In this document: positions 24,638 through 35,740 of the stretch, piece after piece
Numbering within the stretch: position 1 is the stretch's first letter
Layout: each line of letters starts with the position of its first letter
Assembly: GCA_945486035.1 (NCBI GenBank)
Contig: CALYTB010000006.1
Coordinates: 1 to 36,112 of the forward strand
Reading direction: 5' to 3'
DNA: 36,112 nucleotides
From: an uncultured Clostridia bacterium
GTDB taxonomy: Bacteria > Bacillota > Clostridia > Oscillospirales > Oscillospiraceae
Program-made: the position numbers and the translations under genes
The notes under the pieces: model-generated
Seen by the model: the letters and a program-made list of their open reading frames with translations, nothing else
Told to the model about the DNA's origin: nothing
The model's database searches: none

Positions 24638-25338
24638 GCAGCACGCTGGAGTTGATTGCAAGCGCGCAGGCGGGGGATGCAGAGGCATCGGAGAAATTGG
24701 TAACCGAGAATTCCGGACTGATTTGGTCCGTCACGCGCAGATTCATTGGCAGGGGAGTGGAACCGGATGATCTGTATCAGCTGGGGTGCCTGGGTTTTTT
24801 AAAGGCTGTTGAGGGTTTCGACTGTTCCTACGGCACCCAATTCTCGACCTACGCCGTGCCGAAGATCGCAGGAGAGATTCGCCGGTTTCTCCGGGATGAC
24901 GGTACGGTAAAGGTATCCAGAGGCCTGAAGGAGCAAGCCCTCACGATCCGCACGGCCAGGAATCGATTGACCGGCGCCCTCGGAAGAGAGCCAACGATTC
25001 AGGAAATCTCCAGACAGACAGGGCTGTCCCCGGAGGAAATCGCCCTGGCGGAGACTGCAACCTCCGCAACCGAATCCATCCAGCGGGAATCCGGGGATGA
25101 TGGCTTCTGCCTGGAGGATGTTTTGACGGATACCGAATCCGAGGAGCGGATGGTTGAGAAGATTTCCCTGCGGCAGGCAATTGATGGGCTGCCAGAACGG
25201 GAGCGTCTTGTGATTCGCCTGCGGTATTTTCATGGCCTGACCCAGCAGCGGGTTGCTAAGGTAATGTCAGTGAGTCAGGTTCAGGTTTCCAGGATTGAGA
25301 AAAAGGCGCTGGTTTTACTTCGGGAGCTGATGCAATAA
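24634..25338 (+). CDS. sigF: RNA polymerase sigma factor SigF (early forespore)
   Basis: 234 residues with sigma regions 2, 3 and 4: LIWSVTRRFIGRGVEPDDLYQLG and GFLKAVEGFDCSYGTQFSTYAVP (region 2), EPTIQEISRQTGLSPEEIALA (region 3) and LPERERLVIRLRYFHGLTQQRVAKVMSVS (region 4 helix-turn-helix). Together with the genes before it, it identifies the classical forespore switch and therefore a sporulating organism. SigG is the close relative to exclude, but SigG genes are not preceded by spoIIAA and spoIIAB. Start ATG overlaps the spoIIAB stop. Confidence 0.95.
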   Translation: MSSTLELIASAQAGDAEASEKLVTENSGLIWSVTRRFIGRGVEPDDLYQLGCLGFLKAVEGFDCSYGTQFSTYAVPKIAGEIRRFLRDDGTVKVSRGLKEQALTIRTARNRLTGALGREPTIQEISRQTGLSPEEIALAETATSATESIQRESGDDGFCLEDVLTDTESEERMVEKISLRQAIDGLPERERLVIRLRYFHGLTQQRVAKVMSVSQVQVSRIEKKALVLLRELMQ

Positions 25339-25345
25339 ATTGTTC

Positions 25346-25374
25346 TTTACCTTTTGAGGAAAATGAAGTAAAAT
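25346..25374 (+). promoter_or_regulatory. Weak putative promoter for pcrA
   Basis: TTTACC-N17-TAAAAT directly after sigF. The gap between sigF and pcrA is only 72 bp and has no terminator, so read-through from spoIIA is also possible. Confidence 0.4.
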
Positions 25375-25410
25375 GGATGCATCCTCGATAAGACAAAGAC
25401 AGGTGAAGCT

Positions 25411-27804
25411 ATGACAGATCTTTTGAAATCCAGATTTCTTTCCGCCAGACAACGCTATATTGCCGCTCAGTTTTCGCAGCTGAATGACATGCAGCAGGAG
25501 GCCGTCATGACAACCGAGGGCCCTCTGCTGCTTCTTGCGGGAGCCGGCAGCGGAAAAACAACTGTGTTGATCAACCGAATTGCCAACATTCTCCGTTTCG
25601 GAAAAGGGAGCGGCGGAAATGCTGTCCCGGAGGATATCTCCGAGGAGGATGTAACCTTTCTGGAAGAGCTTTGTGAGTTCCCCTCTGAGGAGGATACCGC
25701 CCGGGCGGACAGGCTTTGCGCGGTGGACCCGGCTGCCCCGTGGTCGATTATTGCCATCACCTTTACAAACAAGGCTGCCAATGAGCTGAAGGAACGTCTG
25801 TCGGTTCTGCTGGGTCCGGAGGCCCAGGATATCTGGGCAATGACCTTTCACTCTGCTTGCTGCCGGATTCTCCGGCGGGAGATTGAGCGGATGGGATACA
25901 CAAGGAGCTTTACGATTTACGATTCCTCGGATTCCGAACGGGTGATGAAAGAGATCGTAAAGGATATGGGCTTGGATGAGAAAACCTTCCCTGCGAAATA
26001 TGTACTGGCCGCCATCGGCAGGGAAAAGGATAAGCTTCGTACCCCCCAGGACTGCCTTGTCCGGGCAGAGGTAAACGGAGATCTTCGGGCACTTTCCGTC
26101 GCAAAGGCCTACGGACGGTACCAGAAGCAGCTGAAGGATAACAATGCGCTGGATTTTGACGACCTGATTCTGGTGACGGTGCAGCTGCTTCAGCAGTACG
26201 AGGATGTGCGGCATTATTACCAACATAAGTTTAAGTATGTTCTGGTGGACGAGTATCAGGATACGAATCATCTGCAATATCTTCTGACTGCGCTTCTGGC
26301 GGGAGGCAGCGGGAATATCTGCGTGGTTGGAGATGATGACCAGAGCATTTACCGATTCCGGGGTGCAACCATTGAGAACATTCTGAATTTTGAGAACCAG
26401 TACCCCGGAGTACGTACAATCCGCCTGGAGCAGAATTACCGATCTACTCAAGCAATTCTGAATGCAGCCAATGCGGTAATTGCCCACAATGTGGGGAGGA
26501 AGGGAAAGCGGCTCTGGACGGCTAACGGTCAGGGCGATCCCATCACAGTCTATGAGGCTTCGGATGAAGGCTCGGAGGGTAACTTTGTAGCAAGTAAAAT
26601 TCTGTCCGGCTCCAGAGGGAAGTACTTCCGTGATTACGCAATTCTGTACCGCACCAATGCCCAGTCGAACGCATTGGAATATGCCCTGAAGCGAAACGGG
26701 ATTCCGTACCGGGTCATCGGAGGCACCAGATTCTTTGACCGGGCCGAAGTAAAGGATATGCTTTCCTATCTGTGTGTAATCAATAACAGGGCGGATGATT
26801 TGCGGCTCAAACGGATTATCAATAATCCTCCCAGAGGCTTGGGCGCGAAAACATTGGAGACCGCCCAACGGCTGGCGCAGGCAGAGGGGAAACCACTGTA
26901 CCAGGTGATTTCGGATCCTTATTCCTATGCTCCGCTGGAAAAATCGGCGCTGAAGATGCTGCAGTTTTCCGCATTGATTGAGGAATTGGCCCAATTGGCA
27001 GAAAGCGGAATGAGTCTGCCGGATTTTTATGACGAGGTTCTGACAAGAACCGGTTATGAACAGATGCTCTCTTCCAAGGATACGGAAGAGAACAAGACCA
27101 GACTGGAGAACATTCACGAACTGAAATCCAGTATCCACGCGTATATGGACAATTCGGAGGATCCGTCTCTTGCGGGATTCCTGGAGGAAATTGCCCTGTA
27201 CACGGATCTGGAGCAGTATAATGAGAGCGATGAAGCGGTGGTCATGATGACCATGCACTCTGCCAAGGGCCTTGAGTTTCCCAATGTGTTTTTGGTTGGA
27301 TTTGAAGATGGCCTGTTTCCCGGAATGCGTGCGATTGGAGATACGCAGGAGATGGAAGAGGAACGCAGGTTATGCTATGTTGCCATCACGCGGGCCAAAG
27401 AGCATCTGACCATATCCTATGCAAGGCGGCGTATGATTTACGGTCGAACAGCGGCGGCCATGCCATCCAGATTCCTCAAGGAGATCCCGGAGGAGTGCAT
27501 TGTCCGCCGGGGAATCAGCCAACCCAGGCAGGAAAGCGCATGGAGTGCACCATCCCCCGGATACGCTTCTTCGAGAGCCCGCCAGAGCTGGCACAGCGAA
27601 AGCTCCATGCTTCCGAAAACCGGGAACGCATCCTATCTGGAGCTGAACAAGGGGGATATGGTTCTTCATGGAGCGTTCGGCAGGGGAATGGTACTCTCCG
27701 TTATGAAGATGGGGGGCGATGCCCTGCTGGAAATCGCTTTTGACGATATCGGAACGAGGAAGTTAATGGCAAAAGCCGCATCTGCCCATATGAAAAAGCT
27801 GTAA
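25411..27804 (+). CDS. pcrA: ATP-dependent DNA helicase PcrA/UvrD
   Basis: 797 residues, a superfamily 1A 3'-5' helicase for nucleotide excision repair and removal of recombination intermediates. All motifs are intact: I (LLAGAGSGKTT), Ia (ITFTNKAANEL), II (VDEYQDTN), III (GDDDQSIYRFRGA), IV (LEQNYRST), V (MTMHSAKGLEFPNVFLVG) and VI (CYVAITRAKEHLTISYA). An acidic insert of about 45 residues (from about GKGSGGN to DPAAPWS) separates motifs I and Ia, longer than in Bacillus PcrA. The C-terminus ends in the Tudor-like domain that binds RNA polymerase (LNKGDMVLHGAFGRGMVLSV). AGGTGAAGCT precedes the ATG. Confidence 0.95.
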   Translation: MTDLLKSRFLSARQRYIAAQFSQLNDMQQEAVMTTEGPLLLLAGAGSGKTTVLINRIANILRFGKGSGGNAVPEDISEEDVTFLEELCEFPSEEDTARADRLCAVDPAAPWSIIAITFTNKAANELKERLSVLLGPEAQDIWAMTFHSACCRILRREIERMGYTRSFTIYDSSDSERVMKEIVKDMGLDEKTFPAKYVLAAIGREKDKLRTPQDCLVRAEVNGDLRALSVAKAYGRYQKQLKDNNALDFDDLILVTVQLLQQYEDVRHYYQHKFKYVLVDEYQDTNHLQYLLTALLAGGSGNICVVGDDDQSIYRFRGATIENILNFENQYPGVRTIRLEQNYRSTQAILNAANAVIAHNVGRKGKRLWTANGQGDPITVYEASDEGSEGNFVASKILSGSRGKYFRDYAILYRTNAQSNALEYALKRNGIPYRVIGGTRFFDRAEVKDMLSYLCVINNRADDLRLKRIINNPPRGLGAKTLETAQRLAQAEGKPLYQVISDPYSYAPLEKSALKMLQFSALIEELAQLAESGMSLPDFYDEVLTRTGYEQMLSSKDTEENKTRLENIHELKSSIHAYMDNSEDPSLAGFLEEIALYTDLEQYNESDEAVVMMTMHSAKGLEFPNVFLVGFEDGLFPGMRAIGDTQEMEEERRLCYVAITRAKEHLTISYARRRMIYGRTAAAMPSRFLKEIPEECIVRRGISQPRQESAWSAPSPGYASSRARQSWHSESSMLPKTGNASYLELNKGDMVLHGAFGRGMVLSVMKMGGDALLEIAFDDIGTRKLMAKAASAHMKKL

Positions 27805-27830
27805 TATCCGCCTGTGCCCATGCATATCCT
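27802..27830 (+). promoter_or_regulatory. Candidate SigE-type promoter for yunB
   Basis: TAATATC-N14-CATATCCT matches the SigE -35 pattern at 6 of 7 and the -10 pattern at 6 of 8 positions. It begins at the pcrA stop and lies 20 bp before the yunB start. yunB is in the SigE regulon of Bacillus. Confidence 0.5.
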
Positions 27831-27849
27831 TTTCAGAGGAGGGGTGGGC

Positions 27850-30448
<2,599 letters not shown>

Positions 30449-30452
30449 TTCT

Positions 30453-30499
30453 CTGTAAAAACACATCCACCGGCTTTTCCGGTGGATGTGTTTTTACAG
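30453..30499. terminator. Bidirectional terminator with 21-bp perfect stem
   Basis: CTGTAAAAACACATCCACCGG and its exact complement around a 5-nt loop. It ends both ligA and the convergent small gene, whose TAA stop lies inside the stem. Confidence 0.9.
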
Positions 30500-30703
30500 G
30501 GAGAAATCCTGATTTTCGTATTTGGAGAAATCCAAAGCCTTTGCTTTGGAGGGAACACGTTTGCACGGATCATAACGGAAGCGGCGGCAACTGTCCTCCA
30601 GCGTGCGCATCCCCGATTTGCTGCACAGGACCTGTCCATCCTCAAGTTGTACGCCAAAAGCGCAGTATGTACAGGAACGGGGGATTCTTTTGCGAAATAG
30701 CAT
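30494..30703 (-). CDS. Small cysteine-rich protein of unknown function
   Basis: 69 residues from the ATG at 30703, with an excellent AGGAGGAAAAAGA before it; the track's longer start is not needed. Five cysteines: CTYC near the N-terminus, then C in QVLCSKSG, in EDSCRRF and in YDPCKRV. The pattern, rich in Arg and Lys, suggests a small metal-binding fold, but no named family is recognised. It lies 29 nt after ylbJ on the same strand and probably shares its transcript, so a link to sporulation is possible. Confidence 0.75.
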   Translation of the reverse strand: MLFRKRIPRSCTYCAFGVQLEDGQVLCSKSGMRTLEDSCRRFRYDPCKRVPSKAKALDFSKYENQDFSL

Positions 30704-30732
30704 TCTTTTTCCTCCTGGGCTGTTTTCTTGCA

Positions 30733-31710
30733 TTATACACGAGTTGGTACGGAATTACCACATATTTTTTTGCTTCTCCCCGTGAAAAGATACACGATAA
30801 CCCCAAACACGGGGAAAAACCACCAAAAATGAAAAACGGCTGCTGCGGAAAGCAAAATTGAGCAGACAAATTGCAGTATTTTTCCGAGATAATACTGATT
30901 CATTTTCAACCCTCTTACGCTGGACACGGTCTGCATGGTGACGCATAGTCCGCCTAAAGCAAGCATACCGGAGCAAAGGATCAGCCTCATACGCACGTCG
31001 TTTACCAGTGTCAGCGAGCAGCACCCGTTGGACAGCTCCAGAACCCCAATTACAGCAACCCTGACTTCAGGCGGGAGGAGCCACAGTATCCATCGATCCA
31101 AAAAAGCGATGATGATCCGAAACAGGATCACCCATGCGCATACGGTTGCCATAACGGTTATTGCTTTTTTGATTACGCCTATCGACGATCCTCCCTTTTT
31201 CAGTTTCACCGGGGAGGATTCTTTTCCGGGAATCAGAATACCAACAGCTAACGCGCTGAGAATGTGAATCCCCCATAGGAGCCAAGCAGCCCCTGCGTCC
31301 GGAAACAGGGAAAGGGTCATTCCGAACAGAAATGCGGGGCCAGCGTTATTGCAGAAGGAAAGCAGACGTTCCGCAGCGCCTTTGGAAAGGGAGCCTGCCC
31401 GGAAGGCCTCGGAGACAGCGACGGCCCCCGAGGGGTATCCCCCCAGAAAGGCGCAGAGCAGCAGCGATTCCGTTCCCGCCGGCATTTTCAGAATTTTCCC
31501 AACCGGACGCAGCGGCGGGATGGATGCGCCCAGAAGCGCACCAGACAGGAGAACGCTCAGTACAATGAAGGGGAAGAGCGTTGGGATCACCGTCATCAGG
31601 CAAAGCGCAATCCCGCTGCGCGCCCCGGCAAGGGCTGTTTTCCCGTCCAGAATCAGGACAAGCATCCCAGCCGCAGCTCCGATACCGTAAAGATATTTTC
31701 TTCTCTCCAT
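30733..31710 (-). CDS. ylbJ: Sporulation integral membrane protein YlbJ-like (Gate domain)
   Basis: 325 residues, about eight membrane helices with two nucleoside-recognition (Gate) motifs. LCLMTVIPTLFPFIVLSVLLSG opens the first half and LLCAFLGGYPSGAV with SFCNNAGPAFLFGM are the best matches to YlbJ. In Bacillus YlbJ is made in the mother cell and is needed for heat-resistant spores. This copy is somewhat shorter than the usual 400 residues. GAGGTGA precedes the ATG at 31710. It diverges from yqfC over a 73-bp gap that holds overlapping SigE-like promoters. Confidence 0.8.
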   Translation of the reverse strand: MERRKYLYGIGAAAGMLVLILDGKTALAGARSGIALCLMTVIPTLFPFIVLSVLLSGALLGASIPPLRPVGKILKMPAGTESLLLCAFLGGYPSGAVAVSEAFRAGSLSKGAAERLLSFCNNAGPAFLFGMTLSLFPDAGAAWLLWGIHILSALAVGILIPGKESSPVKLKKGGSSIGVIKKAITVMATVCAWVILFRIIIAFLDRWILWLLPPEVRVAVIGVLELSNGCCSLTLVNDVRMRLILCSGMLALGGLCVTMQTVSSVRGLKMNQYYLGKILQFVCSILLSAAAVFHFWWFFPVFGVIVYLFTGRSKKICGNSVPTRV

Positions 31711-31728
31711 GATCCGTCACCTCGGAAG

Positions 31729-31757
31729 AATCTATGCAATTCAATCCGGGAGCATTC
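31729..31757 (-). promoter_or_regulatory. Candidate SigE-type promoter for ylbJ
   Basis: Minus strand GAATGCT-N14-CATAGATT: 5 of 7 and about 7 of 8 matches to the SigE pattern. It overlaps the yqfC candidate on the other strand. Confidence 0.45.
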
Positions 31758-31764
31758 ATACAAT
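31736..31764 (+). promoter_or_regulatory. Candidate SigE-type promoter for yqfCD
   Basis: GCAATTC-N14-CATACAAT. The -10 element is a full match to the SigE pattern, the -35 element matches at about 4 of 7. yqfC and yqfD belong to the SigE regulon in Bacillus. Confidence 0.5.
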
Positions 31765-31783
31765 CAGGGTAAGGAGTGATCGT

Positions 31784-32068
31784 ATGAAGAAGGAGCGAAA
31801 CATCCTGCAGTGGCTGGCGGAGGGGGCGGATCTGGCCGGGGAACCGCTTCCTGGACAGAGCCTTGTGGAGATATCCGGGGATTGCCGCGTCTTAATCGAA
31901 AACCATGCCGGGGTGATTGAATACAGCAGGGAGCGGATTGGCGTGGGTGTGAAATTTGGGCAGGTCACCATCTGCGGATGCGGGCTGGAGCTTTGCAGAA
32001 TGACACGGGAACAGTTGATCATTCGCGGACGCATTGACGCGGTATCTCTGACGCGGAGGAGGAGCTGA
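31784..32068 (+). CDS. yqfC: Sporulation protein YqfC
   Basis: 94 residues from the ATG at 31784 (AAGGAGTGATCGT ahead). It matches the YqfC family in length and core: LVEISGDCRVLIENHAGVIEY and KFGQVTICGCGLELCRMT, ending in RGRIDAVSL. The family is of unknown molecular function and forms a sporulation pair with YqfD, whose gene starts within the yqfC stop (TGATG). Confidence 0.9.
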   Translation: MKKERNILQWLAEGADLAGEPLPGQSLVEISGDCRVLIENHAGVIEYSRERIGVGVKFGQVTICGCGLELCRMTREQLIIRGRIDAVSLTRRRS

Positions 32069-33282
32069 TGGGTTTCTGGAGCGCTTTGGCCGGGCAGATG
32101 GTCGTGGAGCTGACAAGCGCGGATCTCCCCGGCGCATATTCCGCCATCAACGCCAGGAGGATTCCGCTGTTTTCTGTACGGCAGTCCGATTTATTTACGG
32201 CACAATTTACCATTTACCGAAGGGATTATAAGCAGCTGTCCGCATTGGCGGAGGAAAGAAGTGAAACACTGAAGCTGATTACGAAAAAGGGCGTTTATTG
32301 GAGCCTGCTTTCCCTCTGCAAACGGCCAGTCCTGCTGTGCGGCGTGACGGCCCTGCTGATTCTAACCCTGTTTCTTCCGACCAGGGTTTTGTTTGTCCGG
32401 GTTATCGGGAACCGGATCATTCCGGAGAGAGCAATTACCGAGGCAGCGGAAAACTGCGGAATCCGTTTCGGCGCGTCAAGACGTCAGGTGCGAAGCGAGA
32501 AGGTCAAAAACAATCTGCTTTCCCTTCTCCCGGAGCTGAAATGGGCAGGGGTTAACACCTATGGCTGTGTGGCGGTTATCTCCGTTACGGAGCGGGAAAT
32601 ACAGGAAGCGGCGGATGAAGAAGGGGTTAGCAGCATCGTTGCCTGCAGGGACGGAATTATTGAGGAGTGTACCGTCACCAGGGGAACCGCGCTGTGCGCG
32701 GTTGGCCAGGCGGTTACACAGGGGCAGACGCTGATCTCCGGATATACCGACTGCGGAATTACCATTCTGGCAACCCGTGCCCGGGGAGAGGTGTATGCGC
32801 AGACCATCCGGCAGATTTCCGCAGTAACTCCGGCTTCCAGTCAGGTGAAAACCGGAATCACGGAGACGGAATATCGATTCAGCCTGCTCCTTGGAAAAAA
32901 ACGAATAAATTTATGGAAAGGTAGTGGAATTTACCAGGGGAGTTGTGATAGAATGTATCGGGAATATCGCATCACTCTGCCGGGTGGTTTTCAGCTTCCC
33001 ATCGCACTCGCTGTTGAGGAAATCACCTATTACACCAGTGCAGCACAGCTGCAGCCATCTCAGGAAGAAATGCTGACTGCTTTCGCGGAAAAGTATCTTT
33101 CCGAACAAATGACTGCCGGAACCATTCTGGAAAGAGACGCGTCGGTATCCCGGCAGCAGGATGTCTGGCTTCTGGAGGGCAGGTATGTGTGCCGGGAGAT
33201 GATCGGCAGAGAAATGCGGGAACAGATAGGAGTAGAGCATGGGAAAAATAGTAGAACGAATGGTCAACGCGGAGCGGGTTGA
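32068..33282 (+). CDS. yqfD: Sporulation protein YqfD
   Basis: 404 residues. The N-terminal part (about 1-85) is cytoplasmic, then one membrane segment (RPVLLCGVTALLILTLFLP, about 90-108), and the remainder is outside. Family signatures include VRVIGNRIIPERAITEAAENCGI and WAGVNTYGCVAVISVTERE, followed by DGIIEECTVTRGTALCAVGQ. YqfD works with YqfC in the mother cell of Bacillus and loss impairs sporulation. Its last 44 nt overlap the start of phoH, so phoH is transcribed with it and coupled to it. Confidence 0.92.
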   Translation: MGFWSALAGQMVVELTSADLPGAYSAINARRIPLFSVRQSDLFTAQFTIYRRDYKQLSALAEERSETLKLITKKGVYWSLLSLCKRPVLLCGVTALLILTLFLPTRVLFVRVIGNRIIPERAITEAAENCGIRFGASRRQVRSEKVKNNLLSLLPELKWAGVNTYGCVAVISVTEREIQEAADEEGVSSIVACRDGIIEECTVTRGTALCAVGQAVTQGQTLISGYTDCGITILATRARGEVYAQTIRQISAVTPASSQVKTGITETEYRFSLLLGKKRINLWKGSGIYQGSCDRMYREYRITLPGGFQLPIALAVEEITYYTSAAQLQPSQEEMLTAFAEKYLSEQMTAGTILERDASVSRQQDVWLLEGRYVCREMIGREMREQIGVEHGKNSRTNGQRGAG

Positions 33283-34255
33283 GGATTTAATCGCCGTGTT
33301 TGGCTCCTTTGATGAGAATATTAAGAGAATCGAGCAGGCATTGAGTGTCCAGATCGTCAACCGGGGCACCGACCTGAAGGTATCCGGCGAGGAGGAGATG
33401 GCAGACAAAGCCGTCCGGACGCTGGAGGGACTGCTGTGCCTTGCCTCCAAAGGGGAGACCATCGATGAGCAGCGGGTGCGCTACCTGATAACCCTTGTCA
33501 ACGAAGGCAATGACCATCAGGTTGCCCAGATGGCCAAGGATGTGGTCTGCATTACCGCAAAGGGGAAACCCATCAAGGCGAAAACCGTGGGCCAGCAGAA
33601 CTATATGAAGGCCATTATGAAGAATACAATCACCATCGGCGTGGGGCCTGCCGGCACGGGAAAAACCTACCTGGCGGTTGCGGCCGCAGTGGCCGCCTTC
33701 CGGGAGCGTACTGTGAACAGGATCATTCTGACCCGGCCCGCAGTAGAAGCAGGGGAGCGGCTGGGATTTCTTCCGGGCGACCTTCAGACGAAGGTAGATC
33801 CGTATCTTCGGCCGCTGTACGACGCACTGTATGATATGCTGGGGGCAGAAACCTTCCAAAAGTACCAGGAGCGGGGGGCTATTGAGGTGGCACCGCTGGC
33901 CTATATGCGAGGACGTACCCTGGATGACAGCTTTATCATTCTGGATGAAGCCCAGAATACCACAAAAGAGCAGATGAAAATGTTCCTTACCCGTCTGGGC
34001 TTCGGTTCCAAAATTGTCATCACCGGCGACGTAACCCAAATTGATCTGCCGGATGACAAGGTTTCGGGCCTGAAGGACGCGGTTCGGGTTCTGGACGGAA
34101 TCAAGGATATCGCCATCTGCCGTTTGACCTCAGCAGACGTGGTTCGTCATGCCCTCGTTCAGGAGATCATCAACGCCTACGAAAAGAAAGCGCAGAAAAC
34201 CGATTTTCAGAAACCTTCCCAACAGTTTAAAGGAAGATATCAGAGGAAGAAATAA
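33239..34255 (+). CDS. phoH: PhoH-like ATPase
   Basis: 338 residues, the usual PhoH length. An N-terminal KH-like part (about 1-110) precedes the ATPase core with Walker A GPAGTGKTYLAVA (about 135-148) and Walker B FIILDEAQNTT (about 230). The conserved RLGFGSKIVITGDVTQIDLP is present. PhoH proteins are thought to act in RNA metabolism, possibly as helicases, alongside YbeY. AGGAG precedes the start inside yqfD. In Bacillus pgpH would follow; here ybeY comes 3 nt later. Confidence 0.95.
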   Translation: MGKIVERMVNAERVEDLIAVFGSFDENIKRIEQALSVQIVNRGTDLKVSGEEEMADKAVRTLEGLLCLASKGETIDEQRVRYLITLVNEGNDHQVAQMAKDVVCITAKGKPIKAKTVGQQNYMKAIMKNTITIGVGPAGTGKTYLAVAAAVAAFRERTVNRIILTRPAVEAGERLGFLPGDLQTKVDPYLRPLYDALYDMLGAETFQKYQERGAIEVAPLAYMRGRTLDDSFIILDEAQNTTKEQMKMFLTRLGFGSKIVITGDVTQIDLPDDKVSGLKDAVRVLDGIKDIAICRLTSADVVRHALVQEIINAYEKKAQKTDFQKPSQQFKGRYQRKK

Positions 34256-34257
34256 TT

Positions 34258-34758
34258 ATGAAGCATTCCATCAGAATTGTATTTGAACAGCTCAGTCTGC
34301 AGAAATTTACCGTTAGCTCTATTATTCGCAGGTGCATTCATGCCGCTTTGGACGCAGAGGGCATTTGCGTGCCATGTGAAATCAATGTGCTGGTCACCGA
34401 TGATGCGGGGATCCAGATCGTCAACCGGGAGAGCCGGAATCTGAACAAACCCACAGATGTGCTGAGTTTCCCTATGTTCCAGCTGGAGGCCGGAAATCCT
34501 CCTCAGGACTGGACTGAGTATCAGGATCCTGAAACCGGTCTGGTTCCTCTTGGGGATATGTGCATCAGCCTGGAGCGGGCCATTGCTCAGGCCAAGGAGT
34601 TCGGTCACTCCCCCCGGCGGGAGGTGGGATATCTGACCATTCATTCCGTCCTCCACCTGCTGGGCTACGACCACCTGGACGAGGGCGAGCAGAAGCGTCA
34701 GATGCGCGCCAGGGAGGAGGCCATCGCCGCCCGGGTCGGAGGTATGCAGCGCAGCTGA
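34258..34758 (+). CDS. ybeY: Endoribonuclease YbeY (rRNA maturation factor)
   Basis: 166 residues. The zinc site is intact: HSVLHLLGYDHLDEGE near residue 129 (H-x3-H-x5-H). The N-terminal NRESRNLNKPTDVLSFPMF is the family's other hallmark. YbeY trims the 3' end of 16S rRNA and takes part in ribosome quality control. It is in an operon between phoH and era, both partners in rRNA processing. Confidence 0.96.
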   Translation: MKHSIRIVFEQLSLQKFTVSSIIRRCIHAALDAEGICVPCEINVLVTDDAGIQIVNRESRNLNKPTDVLSFPMFQLEAGNPPQDWTEYQDPETGLVPLGDMCISLERAIAQAKEFGHSPRREVGYLTIHSVLHLLGYDHLDEGEQKRQMRAREEAIAARVGGMQRS

Positions 34759-34798
34759 ACGCAACGATCAATCCAATTGTGTACAAAAGGAGTAGAAC

Positions 34799-35686
34799 AT
34801 GGCTACCAAAACCGCTATGATTACCATTGCGGGACGGCCCAATGTGGGCAAGTCTACGCTGACAAATTATCTGGTTGGCGAGAAAATCGCTATTGTATCC
34901 AACAAGCCCCAGACCACCCGGAACCGCATCTGCGGAATTGTCACTCGGGGGGACACCCAATTCGTGTTCGTGGACACGCCGGGATATCACCGCGCCCGGA
35001 CAAAGCTGGGAGACTTCATGGTTAACGTTGTCCGGGAGTCCATCGCCGATGTGGATCTGACCATCCTGGTGGTGGAGCCCGTGGCCTCCATTGGCCCTCA
35101 GGAGGAAGGATTACTGGAGAAAATCAGGGGCACCCGGTGCCCTGCGGTGCTGGCAATCAACAAAATAGACACTGTGGAGAAGGAGAAGCTGCTGGAGGTC
35201 ATGGCGGTTTATGCCCAGGCGGCGGACTTTGACGCCATCGTTCCCATTTCCGCAAAAACCGGAGACGGTGTGGAGGAGCTCCTGAAGGTTTGCGGGAAAT
35301 ACGCCCAGGAGGGCCCGTTCCTGTTCCCCGAGGATGTCACTACTGACCAGCCCGAGCGGCAGGTCATGGCGGAAATCATCCGGGAGAAGCTCCTGTGGTG
35401 TCTGGACCGGGAAATTCCCCACGGAACCGCTGTGGAAATCACAAAATTCTCCGAGCGGGCCAATGGCATCATCGATATCGATGCAACGATCTACTGTGAA
35501 AAGGCCAGCCATAAGGGAATCATTATCGGAAAGCACGGAGATATGCTGAAGAAGATTTCTTCTCTTGCCAGAACCGACTGTGAGAAGTTTATGGGCACCA
35601 AGGTTTACCTGACTACCTGGGTTAAGGTAAAGGAAAACTGGCGGGACAGCGATTTTCTGATCCGCAACTTCGGCTACAGTGAATAA
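34799..35686 (+). CDS. era: GTPase Era, 16S rRNA-binding ribosome assembly factor
   Basis: 295 residues. GTPase motifs: G1 GRPNVGKSTL (about 12), G3 DTPGYH (about 59) and G4 NKID (about 119). The C-terminal KH domain carries GIIIGKHGDMLKKI and binds the 3' end of 16S rRNA. Era couples 30S assembly to growth. It starts 40 nt after ybeY with AAAGGAG; dgkA and cdd, which lie between them in Bacillus, are absent. Confidence 0.97.
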   Translation: MATKTAMITIAGRPNVGKSTLTNYLVGEKIAIVSNKPQTTRNRICGIVTRGDTQFVFVDTPGYHRARTKLGDFMVNVVRESIADVDLTILVVEPVASIGPQEEGLLEKIRGTRCPAVLAINKIDTVEKEKLLEVMAVYAQAADFDAIVPISAKTGDGVEELLKVCGKYAQEGPFLFPEDVTTDQPERQVMAEIIREKLLWCLDREIPHGTAVEITKFSERANGIIDIDATIYCEKASHKGIIIGKHGDMLKKISSLARTDCEKFMGTKVYLTTWVKVKENWRDSDFLIRNFGYSE

Positions 35687-35740
35687 TTTCCGGGGGTAAT
35701 TCTCTTCTCCCTGCAAATCCTACTCCCGGGAGGGATGCGG

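Noticed and set aside
25315-27258. 647-residue open frame antisense to pcrA
   Set aside because: Antisense shadow: the plus strand has all helicase motifs, while this frame has no recognisable domain.
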